From Darksidea phi (Eukaryota; Ascomycota; Dothideomycetes; Pleosporales; Lentitheciaceae): DNA of 64,000 bases. Position numbers and translations under genes: made by a program. The notes under the pieces were generated by a model. The model ran no database searches and was not told where the DNA came from. It was given only the letters and a program-made list of their open reading frames with translations. The stretch's first letter is position 1; every line of letters begins with the position of its first letter. Location: contig JASJFT010000080.1 of NCBI GenBank assembly GCA_030770425.1, positions 124,001 to 188,000 of the forward strand, written 5' to 3'. This document shows positions 20,401 through 34,031 of the stretch, in pieces.

Positions 20401-23400
20401 AGGATAGATATAAGAGTATTAGTACGGAGTTAATAAGATTTAATACTCTAGACTTAGTACTAATAAATAGATAGTAGTCTAAAATAAGCTAAGGGAGTAT
20501 ACTACCCGAACTATACTACCTATATATAGTAGGTATACTATAGGACGACTAATAGTATAACTATAGTTATACGAATAAGTAGAGTAAGAATTACCTATCC
20601 GGCTCTAACTATAGGAGTAAGAAAGACGAATACTACGAGGTAGTAGTCTAGGTATACGAAGTAAGAGTAAGTAAAAAGTTATCGGAAGACTTAATTATAT
20701 ATTATTTAGAGATATTAATTATTATAAGTAAGATATAATATATTATAGTAATAATAGATAATAAAGTAACGTACTTAAATAGGATAACGTAAAATATAGC
20801 CGTAAAATAAGTAGTTAAGTAGTAATAATTTATAACTAATCCCTTAAATATTCTAAAGAATATAAATAAAAATCCTTCTAAATCTACTTTAAATAAAATA
20901 GCTTATTTATATTTAGGAATAATTATATAATACTTATATAATCTTTACTTCTTAGATTTAAAGATAATTAATAGCTTCGCGATAAGAATCTATAATATTA
21001 GTACTTAACCTATTACTAATACTAGATATCTATCTTTACTCCTAATTAACGTTACTACTATTCTCTAGTCTACTTCGTCTCTTATCCTTATCTCTACTTT
21101 ATCTATACTTCTTACCTTTACTTTACCCTTACTTCTTACTCTCTAATCTCCCTACTACTCTCCGTATACTTAGAACCTCTACGATAATAGCTTTATTTCT
21201 TAGTAAAAGTTTAAGAGGCCTAGTATAGGTTCTAGTTCGGACCTATCCGGTTTATTTTTAGACTATCTATCCCTCTATCGAAGAGACTAATATAGTAGTA
21301 ATTAATAGGCTCTATACTAAACTATACGACTACACTAAACTATATAACTATACTAAACTATACGACTATACTAAACTCTACGACTATACTAAACTCTACG
21401 ACTACGTTAAACTCTATAACTACGCTAAACTATATAATAAGGATAATAAAATAAATATATAGTATCTTATAATAAAGGTAGTAGATAAGAAGCGATTAGA
21501 GTAAGTAGATATTATCTTTAATTATAGTATACCTACGGAGGAGTATTAGTCTAAGGTTATAGCGTTTAACTTAAGAGTTAAAGATTTAGAGTTTATTTTT
21601 ACTAAAATTACCTATTCTAAGATTAAGTTAAGAGTAAATAATACGGTAGACTAGTAGAGAGAAATAAATACTAAAAATTATATTACTTTTTTAAGCCGAA
21701 CTAATATTTAGAGACGTTAACTAGATACTAGTTCTAGAGTAAGTACTTTAGGACTATTTTAACGCGGTATTTATAGCTAATATATTTAATACGCTTAGAT
21801 AACTAAGATATATATATAGCCTCGCGAAATAGTATTATTCTAGTTATATTTCGTAGCTATAGGACGTATCTATTTAGAGGCCCGTCCGGCCTTTATCTAC
21901 CTTTTAACGCTAACCTATTTACTTAGTATATTTAGCTATTACTTACTAATAAACTTAATAGAGTCTTAGCTAGATAACTATAATAACTAGGCTATAGTAT
22001 TCCTAGATGTTATTCTACCTATAGGTACTTATACGGGTCGCTAATAGTATCCTAGTACTTAATAGGAATTTAAGTAATTAGATAGTTATATTAGCTCTAT
22101 AAATATATCTTTATTATATATATTATACTAGATTTTCCTATAATTAGTCTTAGTAGCTAGTAATATATTAACGAATCTACTTACTAAAGACGTAAGTTTA
22201 TAACTTAACTATAGTATCTAGTACCTTTTAGAGTAATCTTAATCTATTTTATATTAATTAGAATATATAGAATATACTATTAGAGTATATATACCGAAAA
22301 TTCGTAGTATTATTAACTACTAAGGTCGATATAGTTAGGACCCTCGAGGCTAATAAGCGTCTCTCTAGCCTAATATAATCTATAGGTATATAGTTAGATA
22401 GTAATAATCTTAATATAAACGGCCGTATATAGTAATATATATATTCTATAATAAACTTATAAGATATAGTCGTTCTAAGTTATCTTTTCTAGTAATAATT
22501 TATAATATTATAACTTTGTCGGATAGGCTTATAGCCTACTAGTAAGTTCGCGTATTATATTAGAGTAGGTTAATATAAAGCCTTAGGAGTAGTTAATTAG
22601 TACTCGATATCTATCTTAGGCTAGACTCGTATTTACCTTTTATATAATTCTAGTTTTAGTATACCTCTACCTAGGTATAGATTACTTAAAGTAAGACGTC
22701 CGATAGTAAGCCTACTAATAAGGGCCTTCTATACTTATTTTTAGTATAGGGCTCTAGGCCGATTGGTATTTTTCTATCTCGACTAAGGCGGCCGATATAT
22801 TACTAGGCTAATATTAGTCTATATTAAGAATATTAAACCTAATTTCTATTAGTAAAACGAGCTAGGCCCGCCGCTATACCTATCTTACTAAGAATTTCTA
22901 TATCTATCCTTCTTATCTTAGTCTCTATAAATAACTTATCTAAGTAGAGTTATCTATAAATACGTCGTCGTAATTATACGTACTATATATAGATTAGCCG
23001 GTTAGGTTTAAGGCTAACTAGGGGTATATAGTCTAAATAGAATTATTTTTTATCGCCGTATATATAGCTTTATAGCCTAAATATAGAGTCTTATATATTA
23101 CGAAGATAAATATTTCCTATCTATAAAGGTAGACTATATTAGTATCTACTCTATCTAGGGTAGTTCGTAGATAATTTATAAAAGAAAGTAAGTTAGCTAC
23201 TCCTAACTTTCCGGAATCTATAACTAACCTATTAAATATCTAATTCTTACTACTTTAAGTTTATTAACTTAATAAGACTCTCTTTCTTTAGCTTCTAACC
23301 GTCGCTAATAATTTACTATTAGTCGTTTCGCGTAAGCTACCTAGGTATATAGGTCTTTAGCCTATATTAAACTTAAAGTAGATAGTATACTTATTATAAT

Positions 23401-24046
23401 ATTATCTATAAGAGAAAGTATATATATCCTAGAAGAGCTTATAAGAAATAAGATCTAGTTAGAAAACTTAATAATAACTTAAAATATCTTATACTAGTTA
23501 TTTTATTTCTAGATAGAGCTAATATTACTAATATACTTCTCGACCGAGTAAGTACTAAGAAGCGAATTTAGAGGAGTAATAGCGAGATATAACTCTAGAA
23601 ACTAAATATTATTCTAGTTCTTTTAAATAGATTTAGAACCGAAACTACCCTTTTATATCTTAAGTAAGCTTCTATAATCGTAAAATCTAGTCTATTATAC
23701 TCGGTCGTTAAAAAGTCCTAAATAAAAAATATTAATATCTAGAAATTCGAAACCTTAAGGGTTATTCTCTATATCTTTCTTAAGTACTAATAGCTTAATT
23801 CTATTTAGTAAGTAAACGTAATTAGTCCTTTATAGATAGTAATACTAATTTAACTTTTATAGTTATATCTTACTCGTAGAGACTATTATTCCTTAACTTT
23901 AATATATACTACTATATCTAGATAAGAAAACTATATATAATAAGCTTAATTCTTTCTATATAGCCCGAATTATTAATATACTTTTATCGGCCTTATATTT
24001 TCTAGAGGTTAATTAGAAGAAGAAAGTCCTTAATATAGCCTTAAGA
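20401..24046. other. RIP-mutated sequence without an assigned gene
   Basis: I looked in both directions for coding-like frames. A minus-strand stretch at about 22,250-22,770 reads in places like protein but has stop codons in roughly one codon of seven, too many for RIP-converted Gln and Trp alone. An 18-bp tandem repeat lies at 21322-21429. No terminal repeats, LTRs or known domains were recognised. Confidence 0.4.
21322..21429. repeat. Tandem repeat of an 18-bp unit, six copies
   Basis: Six units like CTATACGACTATACTAAA follow each other without gaps; differences are mostly C/T or single bases. The unit is a multiple of three and one plus-strand frame reads LYDYTK repeatedly without a stop, so it could be a hexapeptide repeat of a lost gene. 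One CA survives in the first unit. Confidence 0.8.
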
Positions 24047-25099
24047 CTTTTAAAGCCTTAAGATTAAAGCCTTATAAGGATTAAGTTAAGAAAGGTAGTA
24101 CTATCCCGTATATACTATAAGGTAACCCCGGAATAATATATTAACTAGCTAGGCGAACTATCTTTCGAATTTCGACTAGTTAATAAGCGATTAAACGCCG
24201 TTCTAGAAGAGATACTACTACTTTAGGTATATATTCTAGTTAATCTTTAAAGATATCGTAATATATTTTCTATACTAGAAGTATTTATACTATAGGATTC
24301 TAAAGAGGTCTTAATACTTAAGTAGATCGTAATAAATAACCTAACTTTAATCCGGGGCGAGATTCTACGATATAGAGGGAACTTCTAGGAGACTAGAGAC
24401 TATTTTAAGTAATTATTAGGCTAAGTACTAACGCCCTTAAAGGTTACTACGTAACTCGGCGCGGTATTCTACGAACTAGGTAGCTTTAATCCTATTATTA
24501 AGACTCTTACCAACGAGCTTAATATATTAAAAATAGTAGATAGTATAATAAATAGTCGGAATATAAAACGCCTATAGCTAGGTCTAGTAGATACTTATCT
24601 ATTTAAAGCTATTAGGTTAAACTTAATCTATAGATTAGAGAGTAAGTCGTAGAAAATTACTAAGTCGATAGAATAAGCCCGATAGATCTTAGAGAGTCTT
24701 AAGAAGAATTTTAAGGATACTAATAAACTAAGAAAAGTAGAAAAGATTAACCGTTTTAGGGTCTTAGCTATACTCGCTATTCTTAAGTATCTATAAGGAT
24801 CCCTAATTCTCGCTCTTACCTACTAGGATAAAGTATAGGCGGCTTCGTATAACTATAGATAGTTAGAAGGATATACTAATATAATTATTATATATTCGAA
24901 GTACGAGTTAATATATAGGCTTAGAAATATTTATAAGAGTAAATATCTACTATAAAAGGTACTATAGCTATACTAGATAACTAAGTACTAATATTACTTT
25001 ACTAGTCTAGACTTAGTTTAGCTAGATTATATCGGTAAAGTAATAAAGGTTTACTATAGGAGTTAGGTATTAGACTAGACCCTAAGTCTATTTATTTAA
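24047..25099 (+). pseudogene. RIP-mutated helical-repeat (TPR-like) protein relic
   Basis: One plus-strand frame of about 350 codons is continuous from 24047 to a TAA at 25097, with TAA/TAG in about 8 percent of codons, near what Gln plus Trp would give after RIP. It is strongly helical and shows repeated helix pairs: LGAVFYELGSFNPIIKTL, INSRNIKRL, ARWILESLKKNFKDTNKLRK, EKINRFRVLAILAILKYL and LTYWDKVWAASYNYRWLEG. The spacing and the pattern of small and large residues resemble TPR solenoids, such as those at the C terminus of fungal STAND/NB-ARC proteins. I could not find a P-loop upstream, so membership in an NLR-like protein is only a guess. It may extend to the left of 24047. Confidence 0.4.
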
Positions 25100-28000
25100 T
25101 CTATCTCTTTACTATCTTACCTACCCTCTTATAATAAGTCTAATACTTATCTAATAAGATATATAAAGCCGGTTATTAAGATTAGTATACTATCTTATAT
25201 ACTCTACTATTTTACTATTATAAGAGTATCTACTAAAGAGAGGATAGAAGAAATAGATATTAACCCTTAAATCTCCCGCTAAAAGGCTATATATTCCTCG
25301 GCCGTTATATCGTATACCGTCGACCCTATATAGGATTTAGAATTAGGAAGTAATACGTAGAAGTAGAGATTAATATACTATAGTACTTATATAGTATAAA
25401 GATAATATAATTAAAAGTAAACTTATAATTCTTATAGTACCGAATAATAATCTTAATTAAGTTACGTAAATTATACTTAAACTTATAACTAAATATAAGA
25501 ATTTAAGAATAGCCTTTATAATTCTACTAAGATCTAGTCGACGAGCGAGCTTCGGACTTAAACTATTCTAGTATAATAGGAAGACTTAATAAATTATACG
25601 TATAGTCTAAGAACTAATAACTTTTATCTTACTCTATAATGTAAAATCGTCTAGGCTAATTATATTATATTAGTCTAACGTAGATATCCCTTATACTTAG
25701 CTTATTCTTACTCCGGCTAAGATATATTTTTACTAGCTAAATAGCTAGTAAGGTATTCGTCTTTTAGGCCTTAAGTCGTAGATTAGAATATTCGGGTAGA
25801 ACTTTATAAATCTTAATAAACTTAATAGGATAATCTAGCTATAAGGTCTCTTTCTTAAGTATATTCCTTATAACTAGCTCTTAGACTACTAAGAATATAG
25901 GGGCTACGGGCTTTATAATACTACTCTTATACTAGGTAATATCTTTAATTATTAGTCTAAGAAGATCTATATAATCTAGGCCGATGGATATAAAGCTATA
26001 TATAATAGTATAATCGAATATATTTATTATATTCTTTCTTCTACCTACGTAGACCTTATATATCGCTACGTCTACTATTTCGTACTTAAAGATATAGATA
26101 GAAAGTAATATAAGAAGCTATAAATATCCTAGTATATTTTTTTTATTAGTACTATAGCTTAGTAATATATTCTATATTTCGTAGAAGTATTAAGTAAATA
26201 TACTTTCCGAAAGAGACTAGAAATTTATCTAGATACGTTCTTACTTAATTATTAGATATAGAGATATATATAAGTTAACTTTAATAGACTTTAATATATA
26301 GTAAAAATATACTCTAAGAAGTAATTTAGTAAAAGTAGTCGTACTACCTTTACCCTTTATACCGGTTATATAAATAATATCGAGGTTCTTAGTACTCTAG
26401 ACCTAGTAAGAATATACTAGTAAGATATAAGCGACGTTCTTACTATATACCCTAGCTACTCGAGCTATTCTCTTATTTAGAGATTATTAAAATGGTTCTT
26501 AATCGACTATACGAATAACGACTAGGACTATAAATAAAGAAGTCGAACTATATCCTATATATAGTTAGTAGTTAGTAATACTAGCGGATTATAGCCGTAC
26601 TATATAGGATCTAGGTATAATATCTAAAGCTAGATACTCTAGACTAGAGAGTAGTACGGCTTAAATCTAATATCTAGAATAAAATCCGTATATATAGAAT
26701 TTTTTCGCCTAGCTAAGGCTAAAAGGTAATAATATAATCTGTCTATAAATAGGTCTTAGACGTTCCGCTAGCTATACTATATTAGGATATAATAATTTAG
26801 TAACGACGGCTAATATAATTAGAAGGTAGACTAGCTAAGATAGGAAATTTTTTTTTCGTAGTATATATCTTAGGATAAATAAATATATAAATTATTATAG
26901 TATAGAATAGAAAGTCGTTTCTTCGTAGTATATATTATAGAATAATATAGAATAAAAAGTCGTTTCTTTATAGTATATATTATAGGATAAATAACTATAT
27001 AAATTATTATAGTATAGAATAGAAAGCCGTTTCTTCGTAGTATAACTATAGCTCTAGTAGTCCGGCTTACCTATTAAATATTTATCTAACTAAGTAATAG
27101 TAAGGTAAAAAGATATCTATAGTAAGGACGTCGAACTTCGGTTATTATAATAATTCGAATCTACTACCTACGCCCTAGAAAATATTATATTAAACGTTAG
27201 ATTATATCTCTAGATTTTACTAATACTTATACGTAGCGTTTATAATTAGATATAAACTATAGATATATTTAGAATAGCTAGTATATATCTTATAACTTAA
27301 CTTAATCGAGCTTCTCTATACGTCTAACTATATAGCTTAGTATCTTCTAGATTAAATTCGTATAGATATACTAGATCTATAGTAAATATCTATAGTATAG
27401 TTATAATTCTTATAAGCCTCTTTATACCCTATATATCTCCGTAATAAGGGAATACTACTACTATCTCTCCTATAGTCCTAGTCGATAAGACTAGGGAGTA
27501 TAGATTCGAGGGAGTAGGATAGTATAGTACGTAGACGAGGTATATAGAAAGAGATATATAAAGTCTATAATTAATACTAATTCTTTATCTTCTATTCTTA
27601 AAACTACTTCTCGACCTATATATCCTACGAGGTATTGTCCGTCTATTATACTTCTTTATAATTACGCCCTCTTATCTCCTTAGTAGCTCTTACTATTATT
27701 TATCTCTTTACCTTCCCTATTAATTAGTACCTCTTCGGCTCTCTTACCGTAGAAACGACTAAGGTAAGAATAACTTAAGAAAGCTTACTATCTTTAAGGT
27801 TTAATAGCTTATACCTTATTAGTAGTAATCTATTACTAGCCCTCTTATTTTTCTCCGGTAGTAAAGCCCTTACTATTACTATACTAAGGTAGTTTACTTA
27901 TCTAATAATACTAAGGTAAGAATAGATAGTACTTATACTTAGATAGTATATTTATACTTATATAGATCTATCTTCGTATCTATCTTTAAGAGTATACCCT

Positions 28001-29581
28001 CTTCTTATCTTCTTAAGAACTCTTATTATCGTTTACCTCTTCGCCTACTATTAGTTAAGACTAAGTTATATTCCTAGTCTTCTTATTATATAGAAAGCCT
28101 TTATTAGTATACTAATAAGATAAGAACGATAGTATTCGTTATAAAGGGGTATACTTATATTATTATAAAAGCTATCTTCTATATACTTCGAAACTACTTC
28201 TATAATTTATATACTATACCGTCTAATACTTTCTAACCCTAAGCCTAATAAGGAGCTAACTAGGTCTAAAATAGTACTATAAATAAATATAGTACCTAAC
28301 CCTTAGGCTAGCTAGCCGCGAATAGTAGTACTTCCTATAATACTAACGTCCTAGTAGTAAATAATACTCTAAATAATACTTAGGAAAACTAAAGTAGTTT
28401 AATACTATTAAGCTCTATTTTACCCGTCGTATCTCCCGGAGATAACTAAGAGTAGAGGACTAGCTCTAATTCTTATAGTAGCTAAAGTTAAATATATTAG
28501 TAGGCTTTCTTAGATAATATAGTTATATAATTAGTAATCTAGGTTCCTTTAGGCTTAGTACTAATTTAGATAAACTTACTATCTATATAGCTATATAATC
28601 TATCGTCCTATTTATATCTATATAGCCGAACTATACTTACTAGTCCTCCTCTACTATTCTTAAGTTTCTAGTATCTAAAGTACTCTATATCTTCTTTATA
28701 TCTCTATATACTATTCTACCTATAACGTAATATCTAGACGAGCTTATCGCCGTTATAATTCTAGGCGACTAGTCTTCTCTCCCTAAGAAGAGAGATACCG
28801 TATTATATTAATATATATAGCTAAGAGAGTAGAAAGTAAAGATTATAAAGGAGGTTTCTAGTAGAGTATATATAAGAGGCGTACCTCTAAGAGTATTACT
28901 AATTAGAGCTTTAGATTAACGAAATTAAAGTAATAATACCTTCGACGACCGTAAAGTCTCTAAAAATAAAGCTAATACTAGTCCGTCTAGAATCTAGAGA
29001 TCTTAATACTAGACTAAATAAACTTAATATTCTTATACCTCTCTAACCTTATAAGGTCCTCGAATAGATAGAATTATAAACTTAAAGAGAGGGAACTAGT
29101 CGATATAAGATAAAGTTAAAGCCCGATTTAGTTTTAATCTATCCTAGTATTTACTTTAGAATACTAGATAATATACCCTTTATTCCTCTTCTCTATAATC
29201 TATACGCCGAGTAGCTAGAAAGGAGTAGGGGGATAATCTACTTACCCCTATAGGCCCTCCTACTCTAAGATATAGTCTTAATATTTTTTATCTATAAGAT
29301 TACTTATAAGATTACTTAATTATAAAGGTATTAAATTAGTATATTTTTAAGATATATAGGAATTACGCGCGATAGAAGAATTCTATAATAATTACTATAT
29401 TACTACTACTCTACCTCTATACTCGGGCTAATAATTAAAATTCTCTCTACTTCCTCCTATTACGCTCTCTCCTCTATTCCTATCTCGGTAATCCGATCCC
29501 GTAGTATCGTTACCTTCGGTCGAGTCGGATAGAGACCCTTAAGAATATATATTTATTATCTCTTAGGAGTATAGAGGGGTT
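25100..29581. other. RIP-mutated sequence without an assigned gene
   Basis: About 4.5 kb. The plus-strand stretch 25,550-26,450 has protein-like pieces but no stable match to a known family. A tandem repeat of about 80 bp lies at 26848-27043. A few surviving CA/TG sites occur near 25,637, 25,986 and 26,722. Nothing else is recognised. Confidence 0.4.
26848..27043. repeat. Degenerate tandem repeat, unit about 50-100 bp, about three copies
   Basis: The string GTCGTTTCTTCGTAGTATAT and close variants (GCCGTTTCTT, GTCGTTTCTTTATAG) recur, each preceded by TATAGAATAGAAA or TATAGAATAAAAA and mostly by AAATTATTATAGTATAG. One copy lacks the AAATTATTATAGT part, so the copies differ in length. All copies lie within about 200 bp. 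Confidence 0.65.
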
Positions 29582-30360
29582 AAAAAGAATTACTCTCTCG
29601 TAATTATAATCTTTATATTCGATATAGTCCCCTATAATAACTATATAGATAGATTATTATCTTAACTAGATATAATATAGTAATTTAGACTCTATATAGA
29701 CTCCTTAGAAAATTCTAAGAAAGTATCTACTACTAGGGTTAAAGTATTATCTTATCGTAACTCTAAGATACTCTCTATTATAGTAGAAGTTAATCTAGCT
29801 TTCGTATTAGACGCTCTTATCTACCTCTATACGGGCGACTTACTCCCTTTAACTAATTATTAGAAAGATATAGTTATATTATTATCTCTATTAGACTTAA
29901 GAGATAGAGTAAATATATCTATACTATCTTATTAATAAATATACTTAGTACCGTCTAAGGGTAAGAGCTTATCTTAATATTATAGAGTAAATATTTTTAA
30001 GATAGCTTATATATTATATATAACCTCTACCTCTTATATACTCTATATAGTACTATCTCGTTAATAATTTAAAATCTATATAGATACCCTAGAAGACGAA
30101 GACGTTCTTAAGATAGTATTTACTATATCTATACTAATTACCTCTATTATCTCTAGTAGGCCGGACCCGGTAGTATCGATAGCTCTAGGGCCGAGGTCTT
30201 TATTTTACTATATCTACGTTATAGTAGGAGCTAACTCTAAAGTAGTAGCTTTAGTTATAAATATAATTAACCGATTATTTCCCTTATATCTCTTAGAGTA
30301 GTTATATAATATTATCGCTACTAGGAAGAGATTAGTAAAAATATAGACCTAAGCTAGTAA
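29582..30360 (+). pseudogene. RIP-mutated relic of a BTB/POZ-like protein
   Basis: A plus-strand frame of about 260 codons reads through with only TAA/TAG interruptions. The key part is VEVNLAFVLDALIYLYTGDL followed by LPLTNYWKDIVILLSLLDLR, resembling the second half of fungal BTB/POZ domains, where an acidic loop is followed by a helix ending in YLYTGDY and then a helical region. The N-terminal half (SLENSKKVSTTRVKVLSYRN) fits less well, and I could not find the expected D-x-x-F-x-V-H-x-x-L core. Downstream the frame stays helical (LEDEDVLKIVF, LGPRSLFYYI). BTB proteins are adaptors for protein degradation or transcription. The assignment rests mainly on one motif, so it is tentative. Confidence 0.38.
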
Positions 30361-31442
30361 ACTTACTTATAAAGGGACCTCCTAGTAAAGTATATATTAG
30401 GTTAGTAGCGAGTAACTATTAGATACTAGAGTTAGAGTAAATTATTCCTACAGGCCTTCTTAAGGTAGTATAACTAGTATCGGTATATATCTTATTAAGA
30501 CTATTAGCTATTAGTCTAGCTTTTAATAGGGGGTATAATTATATACGAAAATATATTAGCTAGATATACTTAATCGAAAAGATACTTTAGAAGTATAGGA
30601 ATACTAAATTTAATATTAAGATAATTCTTAAAATAGTATTTAATATATTTATCCTATAGAAGTTAATCGAGAATAAGCTCGAAACTATTATTGTAGATAC
30701 CTAGAAGATATATTAGTAATAATAGGTCTAAGAAGAATAGCTCTATAGCTTAATAGATAGACTAACTACTCTAGATAAGATAGTAGATAAGGGTATTAAT
30801 CCGAGCGGCGCGGATAAGTAGTCTCTTATAGTACTTTTCGTCTAAAGGAGTAGTATTTTATAGTATTCTATTAATTTCTTTCTAAGAAACGTTATTTTTA
30901 TCGAGAAACGAATAATAGAATAGAAGGACTAGAAACTAAAAGTAGGTAAATACTATTTAAAGCGCCTTCGATTCTAGAGAGGACTTAGTAAGTCGTATAA
31001 GCCTTATACCTATAATAACTAAATTACTTCTTAGTTATAGTTATTCTTAGCTAAGTTTTTTTATAATTTTAATACTACTCGTAAAATAACTTATAATATA
31101 TTAGTACTATCTCTCTTTCCCTATAAGTTTAATCTATTTTTTATACTAGTTAACGGCCTTTAATAACTTATCTAAAAATCTACCCTAAAATTTATCCGGC
31201 TTCTTCTCTTCTCTCTTTCTTTTCTTATAGGAAATAGGGGCGTAGATATCTTTTATCGATCTTTACTAGCTCTTATCTATAATAGGGTAACCATAATAGT
31301 ATAGATAGAGGCTATTAAGATATTTCTTACTAATAACTATAGAATCGTCTAGAATTAGTATTATTAGCTTCTCTATAGTAGTCGTATCGATACGATTATA
31401 GAGAATCGAAGGACTAAGCTAATTAATAGATTAGTACTATTC

Positions 31443-31476
31443 CTAATTCGCGAAATATCGATATTTCGCGAATTAG
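31443..31476. repeat. Perfect 34-bp palindrome
   Basis: The arm CTAATTCGCGAAATAT is followed by CG and then by its exact reverse complement, so all 34 bases are self-complementary with no spacer. It contains no CA or TG. It could form a cruciform, or mark two terminal inverted repeats brought together head to head. Confidence 0.9.
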
Positions 31477-31695
31477 AAATAGCGCTAATAATACCGAACT
31501 TACTAACTAGATATAGTTCGTTTACTTAGGTTTAGTATAGTATAAGCCTTATCCTCCTAGTTACTACTTAGCCTAGAGAAGTAGAGCTAATCTCTATACT
31601 ACGAGTATTAGCTCTAGCTCTATAATAATACCGAATATAAAGCCGTCTTAAAAAGTAAGATACTTATAATAATCTTTCTAAGTAGATAAGCTAAT

Positions 31696-31800
31696 TATAA
31701 TATATTATATACGTTCTCCTTATAAGACTACGTCGTCCTTTAGATTACTATCTTTTTATCTTTATTAGTCCTTTAGTTACCTTTCTATACGTCTTATCTA
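31696..31800. repeat. Copy A of an internal degenerate repeat
   Basis: Begins TATAATATATTATATACG and contains GTCCTTTAGTTACCTTTCTA. It resembles the segments at 34032-34140 and 34590-34660 along most of its length, including the order of the blocks. Differences include many C/T changes. Confidence 0.55.
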
Positions 31801-34031
31801 TAGTCTATACTAATTATTCTTTAGTATACTCGTTACCTTATAATAGACGACGAAGGTTTTAATAGAACCGCGCTAGCTATAAGTATTTACCTTATTAGTA
31901 TTAATTTATTAATATATTAGATAAATTATTATTATTATAGGGTAGAGTATTATATAAATATATAGTATCTTTTCTAGTATATTACTCTTTTTATCCTTAC
32001 TATTATTTTTAGTATTATTAGTATTACTAAAAAAAGCTAGTCTTAGTTAGTTAGGTTATACGAAGTAGTTTTAATATATACGGTCGGGCTATAGGTAGGT
32101 ACTAGTCTATTATTAGTAGTAACTACTAATATTTTATAGGTTTACTTACTCTAATATCTCTTTCTCTAATATATTATTTTTTTCTATACCCGGTCTCTAA
32201 TCGTAATCTAAGCTATCTTTTTTACTACTTAGGTAGTTAGTAGAGTATTAAGTATATTAGATATACTACTAAGTCTTTAAGCCCGTATTCTAGTAAAAGT
32301 TCTAATAATACTTTTAGGTATAGGAGGATATAGAAATACTATAGTATTTATAACGTAGTTTATATAGCTTATAGAACGCCTAGGTCCGAGTAGAGGGCCG
32401 AGTATCCTAGTCGAAGCTAAAGATAAGAAGTAGTATTAATCGGCGGTATTAATATTTATTTTAATTATTATTATAGTTATAGTCTATATCCCCTTTAGGG
32501 ATATAAGAGTTTATTTCGTCGTAAGTCTTCTACTACTTTAGAAGTACCTCTAATAACTAGCTAAGTTAAATAGTATACTAGGGTCTATATTATATATAGC
32601 CCTCTTTTATATATAATTAAAGCTACCTTATATACTACCTACTTATATACTAAGTCGTATACGGTCTAGCTCTACGATACTTATTAATAGAATAGAGGAA
32701 ATTATTACTATAAGATATAAGAAATTTAGAACCTATATATATAATAAGACCTCTAAGAGAATATAAGATATCCGTCTTCTATTCTAATTATTACTAATAT
32801 TATATTAATCTTATTCTATATACTTCTAGTAGGCCTAGTACTTCTTCTATACGACTATCTACGACGTCTATACCATCGGTCCCTACTTTAAGCCCCTTAT
32901 ACCCGGTACTTAAAAAAGATAAGATTTTAGAGGTCTATAAAGTAATAACCTCTACGAAAAGTATTATAATAAATACTCCTAAGAGTAGATCTAGATTAGA
33001 ATATAATTTATAAATATAAGAAGGTAAAATTATATATAGTTTACTAGCTATAACCTAGAAGAGATTTTATAAGACGGGACCTTCTCTTAAATCTTCTACC
33101 TACCTCTTAGATACGATTTCTTTCCTTTATTTATATAATACTAAATTATTACTAGGATATTAGATAGATATTTATATAATAGCTATACGCGTCTTATAGG
33201 TAAGATTAGATAAATTTACCGATATTAGCTTTAATAAGTTTTCTACGAATTTCCCTTATCTTCTATATAATTTTTTTCTTTATTTATTAAAGCGCCGCTC
33301 CTTATAGATATAGTTATTATACTAATCTTAAAAGATATACTCTACCCTAGAACTTCTCCTCCTTTTTATTCTACTCTATATCCGAACTTAGAAATAAAAG
33401 GTAGATAGGAGTAGGGAGATTTTAGAAATAAAGAAAATAGAGGAAGATATTAAATTAAATATACTTTAACTTATAACTATTAGAAGAGATAATATTAGGG
33501 AAGGTAATATTAAGAGTATAACTTTAGTAGGTCCTAGTATTCTTTTATAAAAGTACTTAATACGTAATAGAGGGTAAACGACTTAGAGTTATATAATACT
33601 ACTATAGGAGGAGAAAAAAGAGATTACTATAATATCGGCTATTATTATAATATTATTATTTTTTATCTACTATTAGTTATCGCGGCTATATATTAGATTA
33701 AATTAAAGAGGTATTAAACTAGTAGATTCTCGTTATACCGTTTTAAGCTATACTTAATAGTAATAAGCTAGATAGTTAATATTATATACGTTACGTCGGC
33801 GGACTAGCTATAAAAGATATATCGATATAGCGGAAATACTACCTCCTTTTTAAAGATACTAGTACTTACTTCCGCTCTTAATATAGACTAACTAGACTCT
33901 AATCCCCCTATCTATATAAGGTACTCTAATTATTTTATATAACTAATATTTTATAAATAGGAATTAGTCGGGTAGATCTTAGAGTAGTTACCGCCTCTTA
34001 CTTATATTAAATACTATTAATAGAAACCCCC

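Noticed and set aside
22250..23010. Possible reverse transcriptase YxDD box on the minus strand (NYDDVF near 22,970)
   Set aside because: The surrounding residues do not follow any retrotransposon RT motif order, and stop density in the adjoining frame is too high.
25540..26450. Possible Copia-type RT/RNase H end (SIIGRLNKL on the plus strand)
   Set aside because: The expected motifs after it are missing, so the likeness is too short to support a retrotransposon call.
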